Shown: positions 1-7,186, counted from the stretch's first letter. The stretch is DNA of 13,127 nt from Campylobacteraceae bacterium (GCA_027031505.1 JALVQH010000213.1:1-13127), one strand, 5' to 3'. Translations and numbers: made by a program. The notes: a model not told the origin generated them from the sequence alone.

Positions 1-382
1 AGGCATACCCGAACATCAATCCCTGATCCCCGGCTCCGATCTCTCCGCTGCTCTGATCGACCCCTTGATTGATATCCGGACTCTGCTCTCCGACGCCGTT
101 AAGGACACCGGCGCTGCGGTAGTCAAAGCCGAAACTGGCATCGGTGTACCCTATCTCCCGCACCACCTCCCGTGCGATCTCCTGCATAGGAGCATAGGTA
201 CGGGTTTTGAGTTCACCGGCAATGACGCAAAAACCGTTGCTCAGCAGGGTTTCACATGCCACCCGTGCCCCAGTATCCCGCTCAATAATATAATCCAGAA
301 TCGCATCGCTGATCTGATCGGCCATTTTGTCCGGATGCCCTTCGGTCACCGATTCACTGGTAAAAATATACTCTTTTGCCAT
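1..382 (-). CDS. metK: S-adenosylmethionine synthetase, N-terminal part (cut by window edge)
   Basis: The enzyme makes S-adenosylmethionine from methionine and ATP in the cytoplasm. Only the first 127 codons are present; the gene runs off the left edge. The N-terminus carries the family signature [20 protein letters not shown] (residues 8-27), with the ATP-contacting His16, Asp18 and Lys19. The first part of the central domain ends in [12 protein letters not shown] (116-127), a strongly conserved MetK motif. The ATG at 382 is preceded by AAGGA about 9 nt upstream, and the protein starts as MetK usually does ([12 protein letters not shown]). It is the last visible gene of the long minus-strand operon, 22 nt after dxs, with no terminator between them, so co-transcription is likely. 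Met20 replaces the more usual Ile of HPDKI, a mild change. Identification is secure; the C-terminal half cannot be judged. Confidence 0.96.
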   Translation of the reverse strand, partial: MAKEYIFTSESVTEGHPDKMADQISDAILDYIIERDTGARVACETLLSNGFCVIAGELKTRTYAPMQEIAREVVREIGYTDASFGFDYRSAGVLNGVGEQSPDINQGVDQSSGEIGAGDQGLMFGYA

Positions 383-404
383 ATGTTTTCATCCTTTGGT
401 TGTG

Positions 405-2231
405 TTAATACATGTGATTTTCAATGGTTTTGGCCAGCTGTTCGGGGAGGAGGCCGAGCGACTCTTCTACTAAATACGTATTGCCGTGGCGGATAAAAGC
501 ATCGGGATATTCAAAGGTAGTTACCTGAACATCCCGGATGCCCATTCCCGCCAACACTTCCATCAAAGCCGACCCGACACCCCCTGCAGCTGCACTGTCG
601 CTGAAGACATACCAGCGGCGATGGGTCATCGCCAGTTCTCCCAGCAGGGCTTCATCCAGCGGCTTGACAAAACGCAGATCCACTATCGTGGGATCCCCCT
701 GCATCAACTCAGCTGTCCGCACGGCACGGCCCACTCCGTTACCGTAACCGATCAGAGCAATGTCCCGGCCGGCATGGAGAATCTCCCCTTTGCCCAATAC
801 ATAATCGGGAACTTCTTCGTCTGCAGCCAAAAAAGCCCCCCTGGGGTAGCGGAAGGCAAACGGGCGATCGTACTCAGCCGCGAAGCGCATGATCTTCTGC
901 AGGGATGTCCGGTTCCAGGGAGCTGCAAGGGTCATGTTGGGGATAGCCCGAAGATAGGAGATGTCAAACGCCCCCTGATGGGTCTCCCCGTCCTCCCCGA
1001 CAATCCCTGCCCGGTCGATTGCAAAACTCACTCCCACATCCATCAGTGCTATGTCATGGATCACCTGATCATACCCACGCTGCAGAAAAGTGGAGTAAAT
1101 AGCACAGAAGGGCTTGAATCCCTCCCTGGCCAGCGGCCCCATCGAGGTAACCGCATGCTGTTCGGCAATCGCTACATCCCAGAAGCGATCCGGGAAAGCT
1201 TCCATAGCGGCATTCAGACCCGTTCCGCTCGGCATCGCTGCGGTCACGCCGACAATCCCGGGATCCTCTTTGGCCAACGCAACCAACGTTTCAGAAAAGA
1301 TCTTCGTTGCAGGAATTGTACCGCCTTTTTTGAGTGATTGTCCGTTGGAAACATCAAAGGCACCTACTCCATGCCATTTTTCTTTGGATAGTTCCGATCC
1401 TTCGGCGATCTCATAGCCTTTTCCTTTGGTTGTCTGGGCATGCACGATCACCGGACGTCCCATCCCTCTGGCCAGTTTCAGTGTCTCTTTGATCTGGCCG
1501 ATGTCGTGACCGTCGATCGGACCGATATATTTGATCCCAAGCTCTTCAAACAGCAAGCCGGGAGTCATAATACGCAGTGATTCGTCGATGCGCTTGAGGA
1601 CGTAGGCCGTCCCGTCAGCCGAGATCGATTTGAGACCGTCTTTGACCACTTTTTTGACTTTGCTGTAAACAGGACCGGACATGGTACGTGAGAGATAGCG
1701 GCTGACAGCACCGATGGGGGTGGAGATGCTCATTTCGTTGTCATTGAGGATGATCACCACGGGATATTGGCGCTCCCCCAGCTCATTGAGTGCCTCATAG
1801 ACCATCCCGGCCGACATGCTCCCATCCCCGATAAAAGCAACCGGAGTCCGATCGGTTTCCCCTTTAAGCGCAAATGCTTTGGCCGCTCCGACCGCCAGTG
1901 AGATGGAGGTAGAACTGTGCCCGGCTTTGTAATAGTCGTGCGGCGATTCGTCCGGATCGGTGTAGCCGCACATGCCGCCAAACTGCCGCAGCGTTTCAAA
2001 ATCGTCCCATCGGTCTGTGATAAGCTTGTGGGCATAGGCTTGGTGGGACACATCGAAGATAAAGGGATCTTTCCGGGGATCAAACACCGCATGCATTGCA
2101 ACGATCAGATCGGTTGCTCCGAGGGTCGAACTCAGATGGCCTCCGTTTTTGCTGACAACCTCAAGGATACGCTGACGGATTTTGTCGGCCAATACATTGA
2201 GCTCTTCGAGTGTGTATTCGTGAAGGTTCAT
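405..2231 (-). CDS. dxs: 1-deoxy-D-xylulose-5-phosphate synthase
   Basis: This is a thiamine-diphosphate enzyme that condenses pyruvate with glyceraldehyde 3-phosphate to DXP. It is the entry step of the MEP isoprenoid pathway and also feeds thiamine and pyridoxal synthesis. The protein has 608 residues, close to the usual ~620. Visible features are the substrate-side His63 (VSHQAY), the TPP/Mg site GDGSMSAGMVYEALN (135-149) with Asn163 and Asn165, and the catalytic Glu357 in DVAIAEQHAVT. The pyrimidine-domain segment YSTFLQRGYDQ (379-388 region), DRAGIVGEDGETHQG (406-420) and a transketolase C-domain ending in LGLLPEQLAKTI are also present. The ATG at 2231 overlaps the stop of the upstream small gene as ATGA, with only a weak ribosome site, which implies translational coupling. 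From memory, in Campylobacter jejuni the gene upstream of dxs is fliH; here it is the small unknown gene. Identification is certain. Confidence 0.98.
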   Translation of the reverse strand: MNLHEYTLEELNVLADKIRQRILEVVSKNGGHLSSTLGATDLIVAMHAVFDPRKDPFIFDVSHQAYAHKLITDRWDDFETLRQFGGMCGYTDPDESPHDYYKAGHSSTSISLAVGAAKAFALKGETDRTPVAFIGDGSMSAGMVYEALNELGERQYPVVIILNDNEMSISTPIGAVSRYLSRTMSGPVYSKVKKVVKDGLKSISADGTAYVLKRIDESLRIMTPGLLFEELGIKYIGPIDGHDIGQIKETLKLARGMGRPVIVHAQTTKGKGYEIAEGSELSKEKWHGVGAFDVSNGQSLKKGGTIPATKIFSETLVALAKEDPGIVGVTAAMPSGTGLNAAMEAFPDRFWDVAIAEQHAVTSMGPLAREGFKPFCAIYSTFLQRGYDQVIHDIALMDVGVSFAIDRAGIVGEDGETHQGAFDISYLRAIPNMTLAAPWNRTSLQKIMRFAAEYDRPFAFRYPRGAFLAADEEVPDYVLGKGEILHAGRDIALIGYGNGVGRAVRTAELMQGDPTIVDLRFVKPLDEALLGELAMTHRRWYVFSDSAAAGGVGSALMEVLAGMGIRDVQVTTFEYPDAFIRHGNTYLVEESLGLLPEQLAKTIENHMY

Positions 2232-2473
2232 TCTGCTACTCGCTTGATGGCCTGCTCTACGATCGATTCGAGAGCATGCCGAAGATGCTTGCCTGTTATA
2301 CCGCTGCCCGTCTTCCTGGCAACGGCTTTGAGCGTACGTTTGTCGGTCTCCTTGAGAAGACGTTTTAATGTGTTAATCATAATCACTTTTTCTTTGAAGC
2401 GGCTAAAGTCATCCAGCTGAATAGGATGGATATTTTGTGAGGGTATATCTGAAACAATACGGGCTTCTCTCAT
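2228..2473 (-). CDS. Small basic protein of unknown function between hisC and dxs
   Basis: I do not recognise this 81-residue protein. It is probably real because it is locked to both neighbours. Its ATG overlaps the hisC stop (TGATG, one shared base), and its TGA overlaps the dxs start (ATGA, four bases). An in-frame GTG one codon earlier (2476) would also work and overlaps hisC as GTGA. The protein has a polar N-terminal third. The rest is rich in Lys and Arg, with two likely amphipathic helices (from about INTLKRLLKETDKRTLKAV to the end, RHALESIVEQAIKRVAE). There is no signal peptide, membrane segment, cysteine pair or nucleotide-binding motif. Codons in the first third (AGA, ATA, TCA) look more AT-rich than in the neighbours. 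From memory, Campylobacter has fliF-fliG-fliH in this slot, and I see no convincing FliH similarity. An alternative internal start is the ATG at 2380, but it has no good ribosome site. Confidence 0.7.
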   Translation of the reverse strand: MREARIVSDIPSQNIHPIQLDDFSRFKEKVIMINTLKRLLKETDKRTLKAVARKTGSGITGKHLRHALESIVEQAIKRVAE

Positions 2474-3564
2474 CACATGGACTCCAGAAGGGCAGCAAAA
2501 AGGCGATCGTTTTGTTCGGGTGTTCCGACGGTAATCCGGATCGCATTGAGACCGTAGGAGGAGAGATTGCGTACGATGATCCCCTGACGCAGCAAGGCAT
2601 CAGCGATCCGGGTGGCTGCACCCGGCGTATCGAACACGTACGTAATGAAATTGGTATAACTCTCAATGGTACCGATACCCTGTTCCTCAGCAAAAGCTAC
2701 ATAACGTTCCAATTGTTCCCGGTGCAGGGCAAGGGTCTTGTCCACAAACACCGAATCCTTACTGGCGGCAATCGCAGCGGCCAACGAAAGGGTCGAGATG
2801 TTAAACGGCGGACGCATTTTGGAAAGCGCTTGAATGATCGCCGACTGCGCAATGCCGTAACCGACCCGCATGCCGCCCAGACCGTATGCTTTTGAGAATG
2901 TACCCAGATACACAGCATTGGGGTATCGCAGTATGTCAGTGGGTTCAATGCGGTAGCGTTCGTCTTTGTCAGCGGCATACTCCATGTACGCTCCGTCAAT
3001 GACCACCAACGTCTCAGGATCGGCCGCTTCGATGATCTGGAGCACCTCATCGTGCCCAATCGCATCGCCGGTTGGGTTGTTCGGGGTACAGAGGTAGACG
3101 ACATCCGGTGCATGCTCGGCCATCAGAGGGAGAAACTCGTCAACCCGATGTTCATAACTGGGAGTGCGGACAATCGTTGCCCCCACCTGCCTGGCATAGA
3201 TCTCATACATCGCAAAGGTCACTTGGGTCATGAGCACGGTGCTTTCAGCATTCAGTTTTGCCCGGCTGATAAACTCCAGTATCTGATCGCTCCCGGCACC
3301 GATGATGATCGTCTCTTCAGGGACGGCAAAACGCTGGGAGAGAAGTGCCTTGAGCTCAAACATGCTGTCATCCGGGTAGAGATGTGCTTTGTCAGCATGT
3401 TCCCGAATCGCCTGCGCAACAATCGGATTGGTTCCGAGGGGATTTTCATTGGAAGCCAGTTTCACTACCTCTTCCGGAGCAATCCCAAACTCCCGCACCA
3501 CCAGCTCGATCGGTTTGCCGGCCTCGTAGGTTTTGATGGCATCTAATGTTGCATTGAACGTCAC
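2473..3564 (-). CDS. hisC: Histidinol-phosphate aminotransferase
   Basis: This PLP-dependent class I/II aminotransferase converts imidazole-acetol phosphate and glutamate to histidinol phosphate; in some bacteria it also transaminates phenylpyruvate or prephenate. The 363-residue length is typical. Visible motifs are ASNENPLG (37-44), CTPNNPTG (159-166), Asp190 and Tyr193 (VIDGAY) for the cofactor, the Schiff-base Lys225 in GTFSKAYGLGG, and Arg343 (IRITVG) for the substrate carboxylate. The start is GTG at 3564, with GAGGAG 5 nt upstream. The overlapping ATG two bases earlier reads straight into TGA and cannot be used. It follows pheA in the same operon, so a role in Phe/Tyr transamination beside histidine synthesis is plausible, but that is inference. 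The 140-nt spacer to pheA is unusual for this operon and is described separately. Confidence 0.95.
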   Translation of the reverse strand: MTFNATLDAIKTYEAGKPIELVVREFGIAPEEVVKLASNENPLGTNPIVAQAIREHADKAHLYPDDSMFELKALLSQRFAVPEETIIIGAGSDQILEFISRAKLNAESTVLMTQVTFAMYEIYARQVGATIVRTPSYEHRVDEFLPLMAEHAPDVVYLCTPNNPTGDAIGHDEVLQIIEAADPETLVVIDGAYMEYAADKDERYRIEPTDILRYPNAVYLGTFSKAYGLGGMRVGYGIAQSAIIQALSKMRPPFNISTLSLAAAIAASKDSVFVDKTLALHREQLERYVAFAEEQGIGTIESYTNFITYVFDTPGAATRIADALLRQGIIVRNLSSYGLNAIRITVGTPEQNDRLFAALLESM

Positions 3565-3568
3565 ATCT

Positions 3569-3575
3569 ACTCCTC
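3569..3575 (-). promoter_or_regulatory. Ribosome binding site of hisC
   Basis: GAGGAG (minus strand, 3575 to 3570) sits 5 nt before the GTG at 3564. It decides the start, because no other in-frame initiation codon nearby has such a site. It lies inside the downstream copy of the 10-bp direct repeat and 5 nt after the base of the GC-rich hairpin. Confidence 0.75.
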
Positions 3576-3580
3576 ATTGT

Positions 3581-3602
3581 GTCGGGGTGAGGACACCCCG
3601 AC
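3581..3602 (-). repeat. GC-rich perfect hairpin just upstream of the hisC ribosome site
   Basis: GTCGGGGTG and CACCCCGAC form a perfect 9-bp stem around a 4-nt loop, seven of the nine pairs being G-C. No T-run follows on either strand, so it is not a standard intrinsic terminator. It could be a REP-like unit, an RNA processing or stabilising structure between pheA and hisC, or a modulator of hisC translation. The sequence alone does not decide between these. Confidence 0.7.
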
Positions 3603-3647
3603 CTGCACATCTTTGGTACACAATTGCACACCCTGTATTCAGTAAAA

Positions 3648-3664
3648 GTTTTGCAAAGCAAAAC
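3648..3664 (-). repeat. Short A/T-rich perfect hairpin in the pheA-hisC spacer
   Basis: GTTTTGC and GCAAAAC form a 7-bp perfect inverted repeat around a 3-nt loop. It lies 45 nt on the pheA side of the GC-rich hairpin and inside the pair of 10-bp direct repeats. The stem is weak and no function can be assigned. It reads as a second module of the same composite element. Confidence 0.55.
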
Positions 3665-3704
3665 ATACCAAAATTCTTCACTCCTGACTCCTCATTCCTT
3701 GTCC

Positions 3705-4772
3705 TTATACATCGTCCGCTTCTTTGACATACGATCCGAGAAATTTGATTGCCTCATTGTGCCTGGCAAAAATTGTTTTGATCTTCTCATCCTCCTTGTG
3801 ACCGTCACATTCGATAAAAAAGATCGAAATCCCTTCTACGATATGGGATTTGATTTTGGTCAGATCGATCCCGGCATCCCGAAAATCAATTAAAAAATCC
3901 ACAAGGGCTCCCGGACGGTTCGGGAGGCGGACAAGGATAGTGGTTTTGTCGTTGCCGCTTGGGCTGTTTTCAAAATCACTGATCACGAAAAAGCGGGTTC
4001 GGTTGTTTCCTTGATCCTCGATATTACTGTAGAAGATCGGCAGAGCATACATCCTGGCCGCCACTTCAGCGCATATGGCTGCCGCTTCAGGATCTCCGGC
4101 TGCCAGTTGAGCTGCTTTTGCTGTCGAATCAACAGGGATCTGTTCCACCTCATCGAGTCCGAAGTCTTCGAGAAACTGCCTGCATTGCCCAAAGGCGATA
4201 TCTTTGGAATAGATACGTTTGACGGAACGAATATTTTCTGCTCTGGTTGCGAACACATGATGAATATTGATCATCACTTCGGCGACGATCTTGAGGTCAT
4301 AATCGCTCAGACAGGAGATTGTGTCACTGACAATTCCATTGAAACTGTTTTCGATCGGTACCACACCAAACTTGGCTTGTCCTCGATCCACTTCACGGAA
4401 CACCCCTTTGATACTGCCGATGGATATGTAGCTGCCCAGCGCTCCAAACTTGCTCTCGGCAGCCTGGTGGGTAAAACTGGCTTCAGGTCCGAGAAAAGCA
4501 ATCTGTTCGGGCAATTCAAAATTGCGGGCAACGGCAAACAGCTCCAAAAAAAGCGCTTCAATCGCCCGGTCACTTAACAGTCCTCCGGTTGCACGGTTGC
4601 GCTCTTTGAGGCGACGGAGAATCTCCTGTTCCCGCTCGGGGCGATAGATAGGGGCACCGGTGGTATTTTTCAGCTCACCGACCTGCTGGACATACCGCAT
4701 ACGCTGATTGAACAAATCCAGCAACTGGTTGTCAACAGCATCAATGGATCGGCGCAATGTCTTCAGTTCCAT
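3705..4772 (-). CDS. pheA: Bifunctional chorismate mutase / prephenate dehydratase (P-protein)
   Basis: The protein converts chorismate to prephenate and then to phenylpyruvate, the committed route to phenylalanine. Its 355 residues hold three domains. The chorismate mutase of the AroQ type spans about 1-88, with Arg7, Arg24 and Lys35 matching E. coli Arg11, Arg28 and Lys39. The prephenate dehydratase spans about 90-268, with FLGPEASFTHQAA (93-105), GVVPIENSFNGIVSDT (136-151) and the catalytic Thr259-Arg260-Phe261. A C-terminal ACT domain spans about 277-348. The ACT domain keeps the GALV motif (288-291), but where E. coli has ESRP this protein reads KSHI (308-311), so phenylalanine feedback may differ. 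The ATG at 4772 lies 3 nt after the lysA stop, with its ribosome site (AAAGGGG) inside the end of lysA, so the two are co-transcribed. A 140-nt spacer with hairpins separates it from hisC. Confidence 0.97.
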   Translation of the reverse strand: MELKTLRRSIDAVDNQLLDLFNQRMRYVQQVGELKNTTGAPIYRPEREQEILRRLKERNRATGGLLSDRAIEALFLELFAVARNFELPEQIAFLGPEASFTHQAAESKFGALGSYISIGSIKGVFREVDRGQAKFGVVPIENSFNGIVSDTISCLSDYDLKIVAEVMINIHHVFATRAENIRSVKRIYSKDIAFGQCRQFLEDFGLDEVEQIPVDSTAKAAQLAAGDPEAAAICAEVAARMYALPIFYSNIEDQGNNRTRFFVISDFENSPSGNDKTTILVRLPNRPGALVDFLIDFRDAGIDLTKIKSHIVEGISIFFIECDGHKEDEKIKTIFARHNEAIKFLGSYVKEADDV

Positions 4773-4775
4773 CGG

Positions 4776-5999
4776 CTACCCCTTTTCGTCAAGCAAATAG
4801 GCCTTTTCGAGGCGGATTTGGTCGTCGAAATTTTCGCGATCACGAATAAGACGCGCATGACCGCCTTCGAGTGCAACCTCGGCCGCACGACCCCGCGTAT
4901 TGTAATTGCTGGCCATGGTAAACCCATAGGCTCCGGCATTTTGTACCACCAACAAGTCATTGGGGCGAGTCGGAGGAAGCAGGCGGTCTTTGGCCAGCCA
5001 GTCACCACTTTCACATACTGGTCCGACGACATCGGCCGGAGTGGCTTTTCCTGCCGAATCCCCGAGGTACAGGAGACCGTGATAGGCCTGATACAGTGTC
5101 GGACGCATCAGATCGTTCATCGCTGCATCGACGATCACAAACCGTTTGTCTCCATTGCGTTTTTCATACAAAACCCGTGTCAGCAGTATCCCCGCATTGG
5201 CTGTCAAAAAGCGCCCGGGTTCCATCATGATGGTCATATCCATTCCGCGAACGGCTTCGAGAATCATTTCGGCATACGCTTCTACGTCAATGGGTGATTC
5301 ATTTTGATACACAACTCCCAGACCGCCTCCAACATCAAAGAATCGTATCTCCACATCTATGGCATGCAGTGAGCGAACCAGATCAGCGACGATATGTGTC
5401 GCTTCGCGTATCGGCGCCAGATCGGTCAGCTGGGAGCCGATATGGTAATGGATACCCACCGGATCAAGGTATTCAGAGTTCTTTGCATGGATATACATCC
5501 GCTTGGCCGTATCGATTTCAACGCCGAATTTGTTTTCATGCAGTCCGGTTGAAATGTAGGGATGAGTTTGTGCATCAACATTGGGATTGACCCGAATGGA
5601 GATGCGCGCCTGCATACCGAGACGCTGCGCTATGGCCTCGACCCGCCCCATCTCCGCTTCACTCTCAAGATTGATCAGAAGAATCCCTTCCTGCAAAGCA
5701 CGTTCAATTTCATCATCCCGTTTTCCCACCCCTGAAAAAACGATTTTGTATCGATCGACACCGGCAGTAAGCGCCCGCCGAATCTCCCCGATGCTGACAC
5801 AGTCGGCTCCCGCTCCCTCACGGGCAAGATGAGCAATTATAGAGAGGTTGGAATTGGCTTTTACCGCATACGATATAAGCGATTTATGACCGGCAAAGGC
5901 CTCTTTGAGCTCTCGGTATTTTTGTGAAACAGCATCCAGATCATATACATATAAGGGGGTGCCGTATCGCCGGGCAAGGGTAGAATAGTCAACCTGCAT
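4776..5999 (-). CDS. lysA: Diaminopimelate decarboxylase
   Basis: This PLP enzyme decarboxylates meso-diaminopimelate to L-lysine, the last step of the pathway; its substrate is also a peptidoglycan precursor. The chosen ATG at 5999 gives 407 residues, near the ~402-405 of Campylobacter and Helicobacter LysA. An in-frame TTG five codons earlier lacks a ribosome site, whereas GGA lies about 8 nt before the ATG. Visible features are the PLP lysine in SYAVKAN (Lys47), HIGSQ (186-190), the phosphate-binding GGGLG (224-228), EPGRF, the partner-subunit CESGD (329-333) and AYGF near 357-360. This is a fold-type III alanine-racemase-like barrel plus C-terminal domain. It lies 41 nt after pth. That gap contains a TAAAAT sequence (minus strand, 6027-6032), a possible but weak -10 box. 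From memory, C. jejuni has an extra membrane-protein gene between pth and lysA that is missing here. Confidence 0.96.
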   Translation of the reverse strand: MQVDYSTLARRYGTPLYVYDLDAVSQKYRELKEAFAGHKSLISYAVKANSNLSIIAHLAREGAGADCVSIGEIRRALTAGVDRYKIVFSGVGKRDDEIERALQEGILLINLESEAEMGRVEAIAQRLGMQARISIRVNPNVDAQTHPYISTGLHENKFGVEIDTAKRMYIHAKNSEYLDPVGIHYHIGSQLTDLAPIREATHIVADLVRSLHAIDVEIRFFDVGGGLGVVYQNESPIDVEAYAEMILEAVRGMDMTIMMEPGRFLTANAGILLTRVLYEKRNGDKRFVIVDAAMNDLMRPTLYQAYHGLLYLGDSAGKATPADVVGPVCESGDWLAKDRLLPPTRPNDLLVVQNAGAYGFTMASNYNTRGRAAEVALEGGHARLIRDRENFDDQIRLEKAYLLDEKG

Positions 6000-6040
6000 C
6001 GTATGTTCCGTCAAATAAAGTGGTTGATTTTATCGAAATT

Positions 6041-6619
6041 TTAATTAGAAGGGGGAAGAGACACAACGGACTTGCGGGAAAAATGGGTCTGGACTTCCGC
6101 AAACGGTCGTTCGCTGAGTGCAAGAGCCGTGTTGGAAGCGTGGGAGATGATTGTGTCGAGATGTTCCGATTCCTGCGACGAAAAATTGTGCAACACATAA
6201 TCAGCAACCTGGGTTTTGTGCTCCGGTCTCCCCACGCCGATACGGAGGCGTTTGTATTCTCTGCCGATTGCCTCGTCGATGGATCGCAGACCGTTGTGTC
6301 CGCCATGTCCCCCTCCTCGCTTCAAACGGATCGTCCCGAAAGGGAGGTCAATATCATCGTGAATAACCACAATATCATTTGTATCGATTTTGAAAAAGCT
6401 TTTGACAGCCTGCACGCTTCTGCCCGAAAGGTTCATATAGGTAGCGGGTTTGAGAAACAAGAGATTACTGTGACGATAAAGTTCGCCGTAAAATGATGAT
6501 TTGGAGATATTTTGGGCTCCGAGATCAGAGACAAGACGGTCGATGACCCGCCAGCCGATATTGTGGCGGTGCATTGCATACGCCGATCCGGGGTTGCCCA
6601 AGCCGACGCAGAGAGTCAT
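6041..6619 (-). CDS. pth: Peptidyl-tRNA hydrolase
   Basis: The enzyme releases peptides from peptidyl-tRNAs that drop off the ribosome, recycling tRNA. The 192-residue length fits bacterial Pth (about 190). Visible residues are Asn9 in GLGNPG, the catalytic His19 (RHNIGW), Asn63 (YMNLSG), Asp88 in HDDIDLPFG and Asn109 in GGGHGGHNGLRSI, matching E. coli His20, Asn68, Asp93 and Asn114. The C-terminal RLRIGVGRP is also family-typical. The ATG at 6619 directly abuts the rplY stop (TAG then ATG, no gap), with only a weak ribosome site, so translation is probably coupled to L25. The rplY-pth pairing is conserved in Campylobacter and Helicobacter and widely elsewhere. Nothing unusual is seen. Confidence 0.97.
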   Translation of the reverse strand: MTLCVGLGNPGSAYAMHRHNIGWRVIDRLVSDLGAQNISKSSFYGELYRHSNLLFLKPATYMNLSGRSVQAVKSFFKIDTNDIVVIHDDIDLPFGTIRLKRGGGHGGHNGLRSIDEAIGREYKRLRIGVGRPEHKTQVADYVLHNFSSQESEHLDTIISHASNTALALSERPFAEVQTHFSRKSVVSLPPSN

Positions 6620-7156
6620 CTACCGGGCTTTGATCACACCGCAGACCGAAACGTGGGGACGATCCATCATGCGGCACCCCTCAGGGACATCAATGTCTCG
6701 AACGAGGATCGACTCGTCCCGATCGAGCTCGCTGACATCGAGGGTAAAGTTGTGGGGGATATTTTCGATTGCGCCACGTACTTTGAGGCGACGCTTGGTG
6801 ATGACAAGTACCCCCTTGTTTTTAAGCCCTCTGGGGATACCGACAGTACGTACCGGAACCAGATAATCGGTCACGTGACCCGGAACAGCTATACGCAAAT
6901 CCACATGGGTAATATCCCCGTTAACCGGATGCAGCTGGTATTCCTGAATCACGACATTGAACTCTTTGTCCCCGACTTTGACGGGAAAGGCCAGCGTCTC
7001 CTTGGCGCGTACGGCTCTGATAAACTCACCCTGTCTGAAGGCTGCGTGGATATTCTCCACCCCTTTGGCATAAATGTTGGCAATCAGATAACCATCTCGT
7101 TTGAGCTGTTTGGCATTGCTCTTACCGATACTCTCTCTTATGATGCCTTCTAACAT
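6620..7156 (-). CDS. rplY: 50S ribosomal protein L25, general stress protein Ctc type
   Basis: L25 binds 5S rRNA in the large subunit. The long (TL5/CTC) form has an extra C-terminal domain, and this 178-residue protein is of that type. The N-terminal RNA-binding domain runs MLEGIIRESIGKSNAK to about 95, with VVIQEYQLHPVNGDITHVD (conserved L25 signature) at its end. The C-domain includes GIPRGLKNKGVL and DRDESILVRDIDVPEG. An upstream in-frame start would add 22 residues, but it has no homologous sequence and would read through the promoter. The ATG at 7156 has AAAGGA 7 nt upstream and gives the expected N-terminus. It is the first gene of the rplY-pth-lysA-pheA-hisC-orf81-dxs-metK run and has its own promoter in the 62-nt gap after pilT. 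Confidence 0.95.
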   Translation of the reverse strand: MLEGIIRESIGKSNAKQLKRDGYLIANIYAKGVENIHAAFRQGEFIRAVRAKETLAFPVKVGDKEFNVVIQEYQLHPVNGDITHVDLRIAVPGHVTDYLVPVRTVGIPRGLKNKGVLVITKRRLKVRGAIENIPHNFTLDVSELDRDESILVRDIDVPEGCRMMDRPHVSVCGVIKAR

Positions 7157-7186
7157 AAATTTGTCCTTTGTTGAAAATGGGGCGGG

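Larger units (their letters stand above)
3569..3696 (-). repeat. Probable inserted repeat element in the pheA-hisC spacer, bounded by 10-bp direct repeats
   Basis: Seen directly: the 10-mer AATGAGGAGT (minus strand) occurs exactly at 3687-3696 and again at 3569-3578. The 108 nt between the copies hold two perfect hairpins and no credible gene. The hisC-proximal copy contains the GAGGAG ribosome site. Deleting one copy plus the intervening sequence (118 nt) would leave a 22-nt spacer with that site still 5 nt from the hisC GTG, matching the packing of the other genes. This fits insertion of a small non-coding element with a target-site duplication. The inner ends (CAGGAGTG and CCCGACAC) are not obvious terminal inverted repeats, so this is not a textbook MITE. 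A REP-like unit or a duplication event are alternatives. Confidence 0.5.

Noticed and set aside
486-1337. Long plus-strand reading frame (283 codons) opposite dxs
   Set aside because: It is antisense to a gene with complete DXS motifs, shows no recognisable domain, and open antisense frames are expected at this base composition.
3581-3602. Hairpin before hisC as an intrinsic terminator
   Set aside because: No U-run follows on either strand, and termination here would cut the operon before hisC and dxs, for which I see no separate promoter.
3446-3727. Short frames in both strands across the pheA-hisC spacer
   Set aside because: They read through the hairpins, have no ribosome sites and overlap hisC or pheA; treated as non-coding.
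6000-6040. A lysA promoter in the pth-lysA gap
   Set aside because: Only a single weak TAAAAT is visible without a -35; noted in the lysA entry but not strong enough for its own feature.
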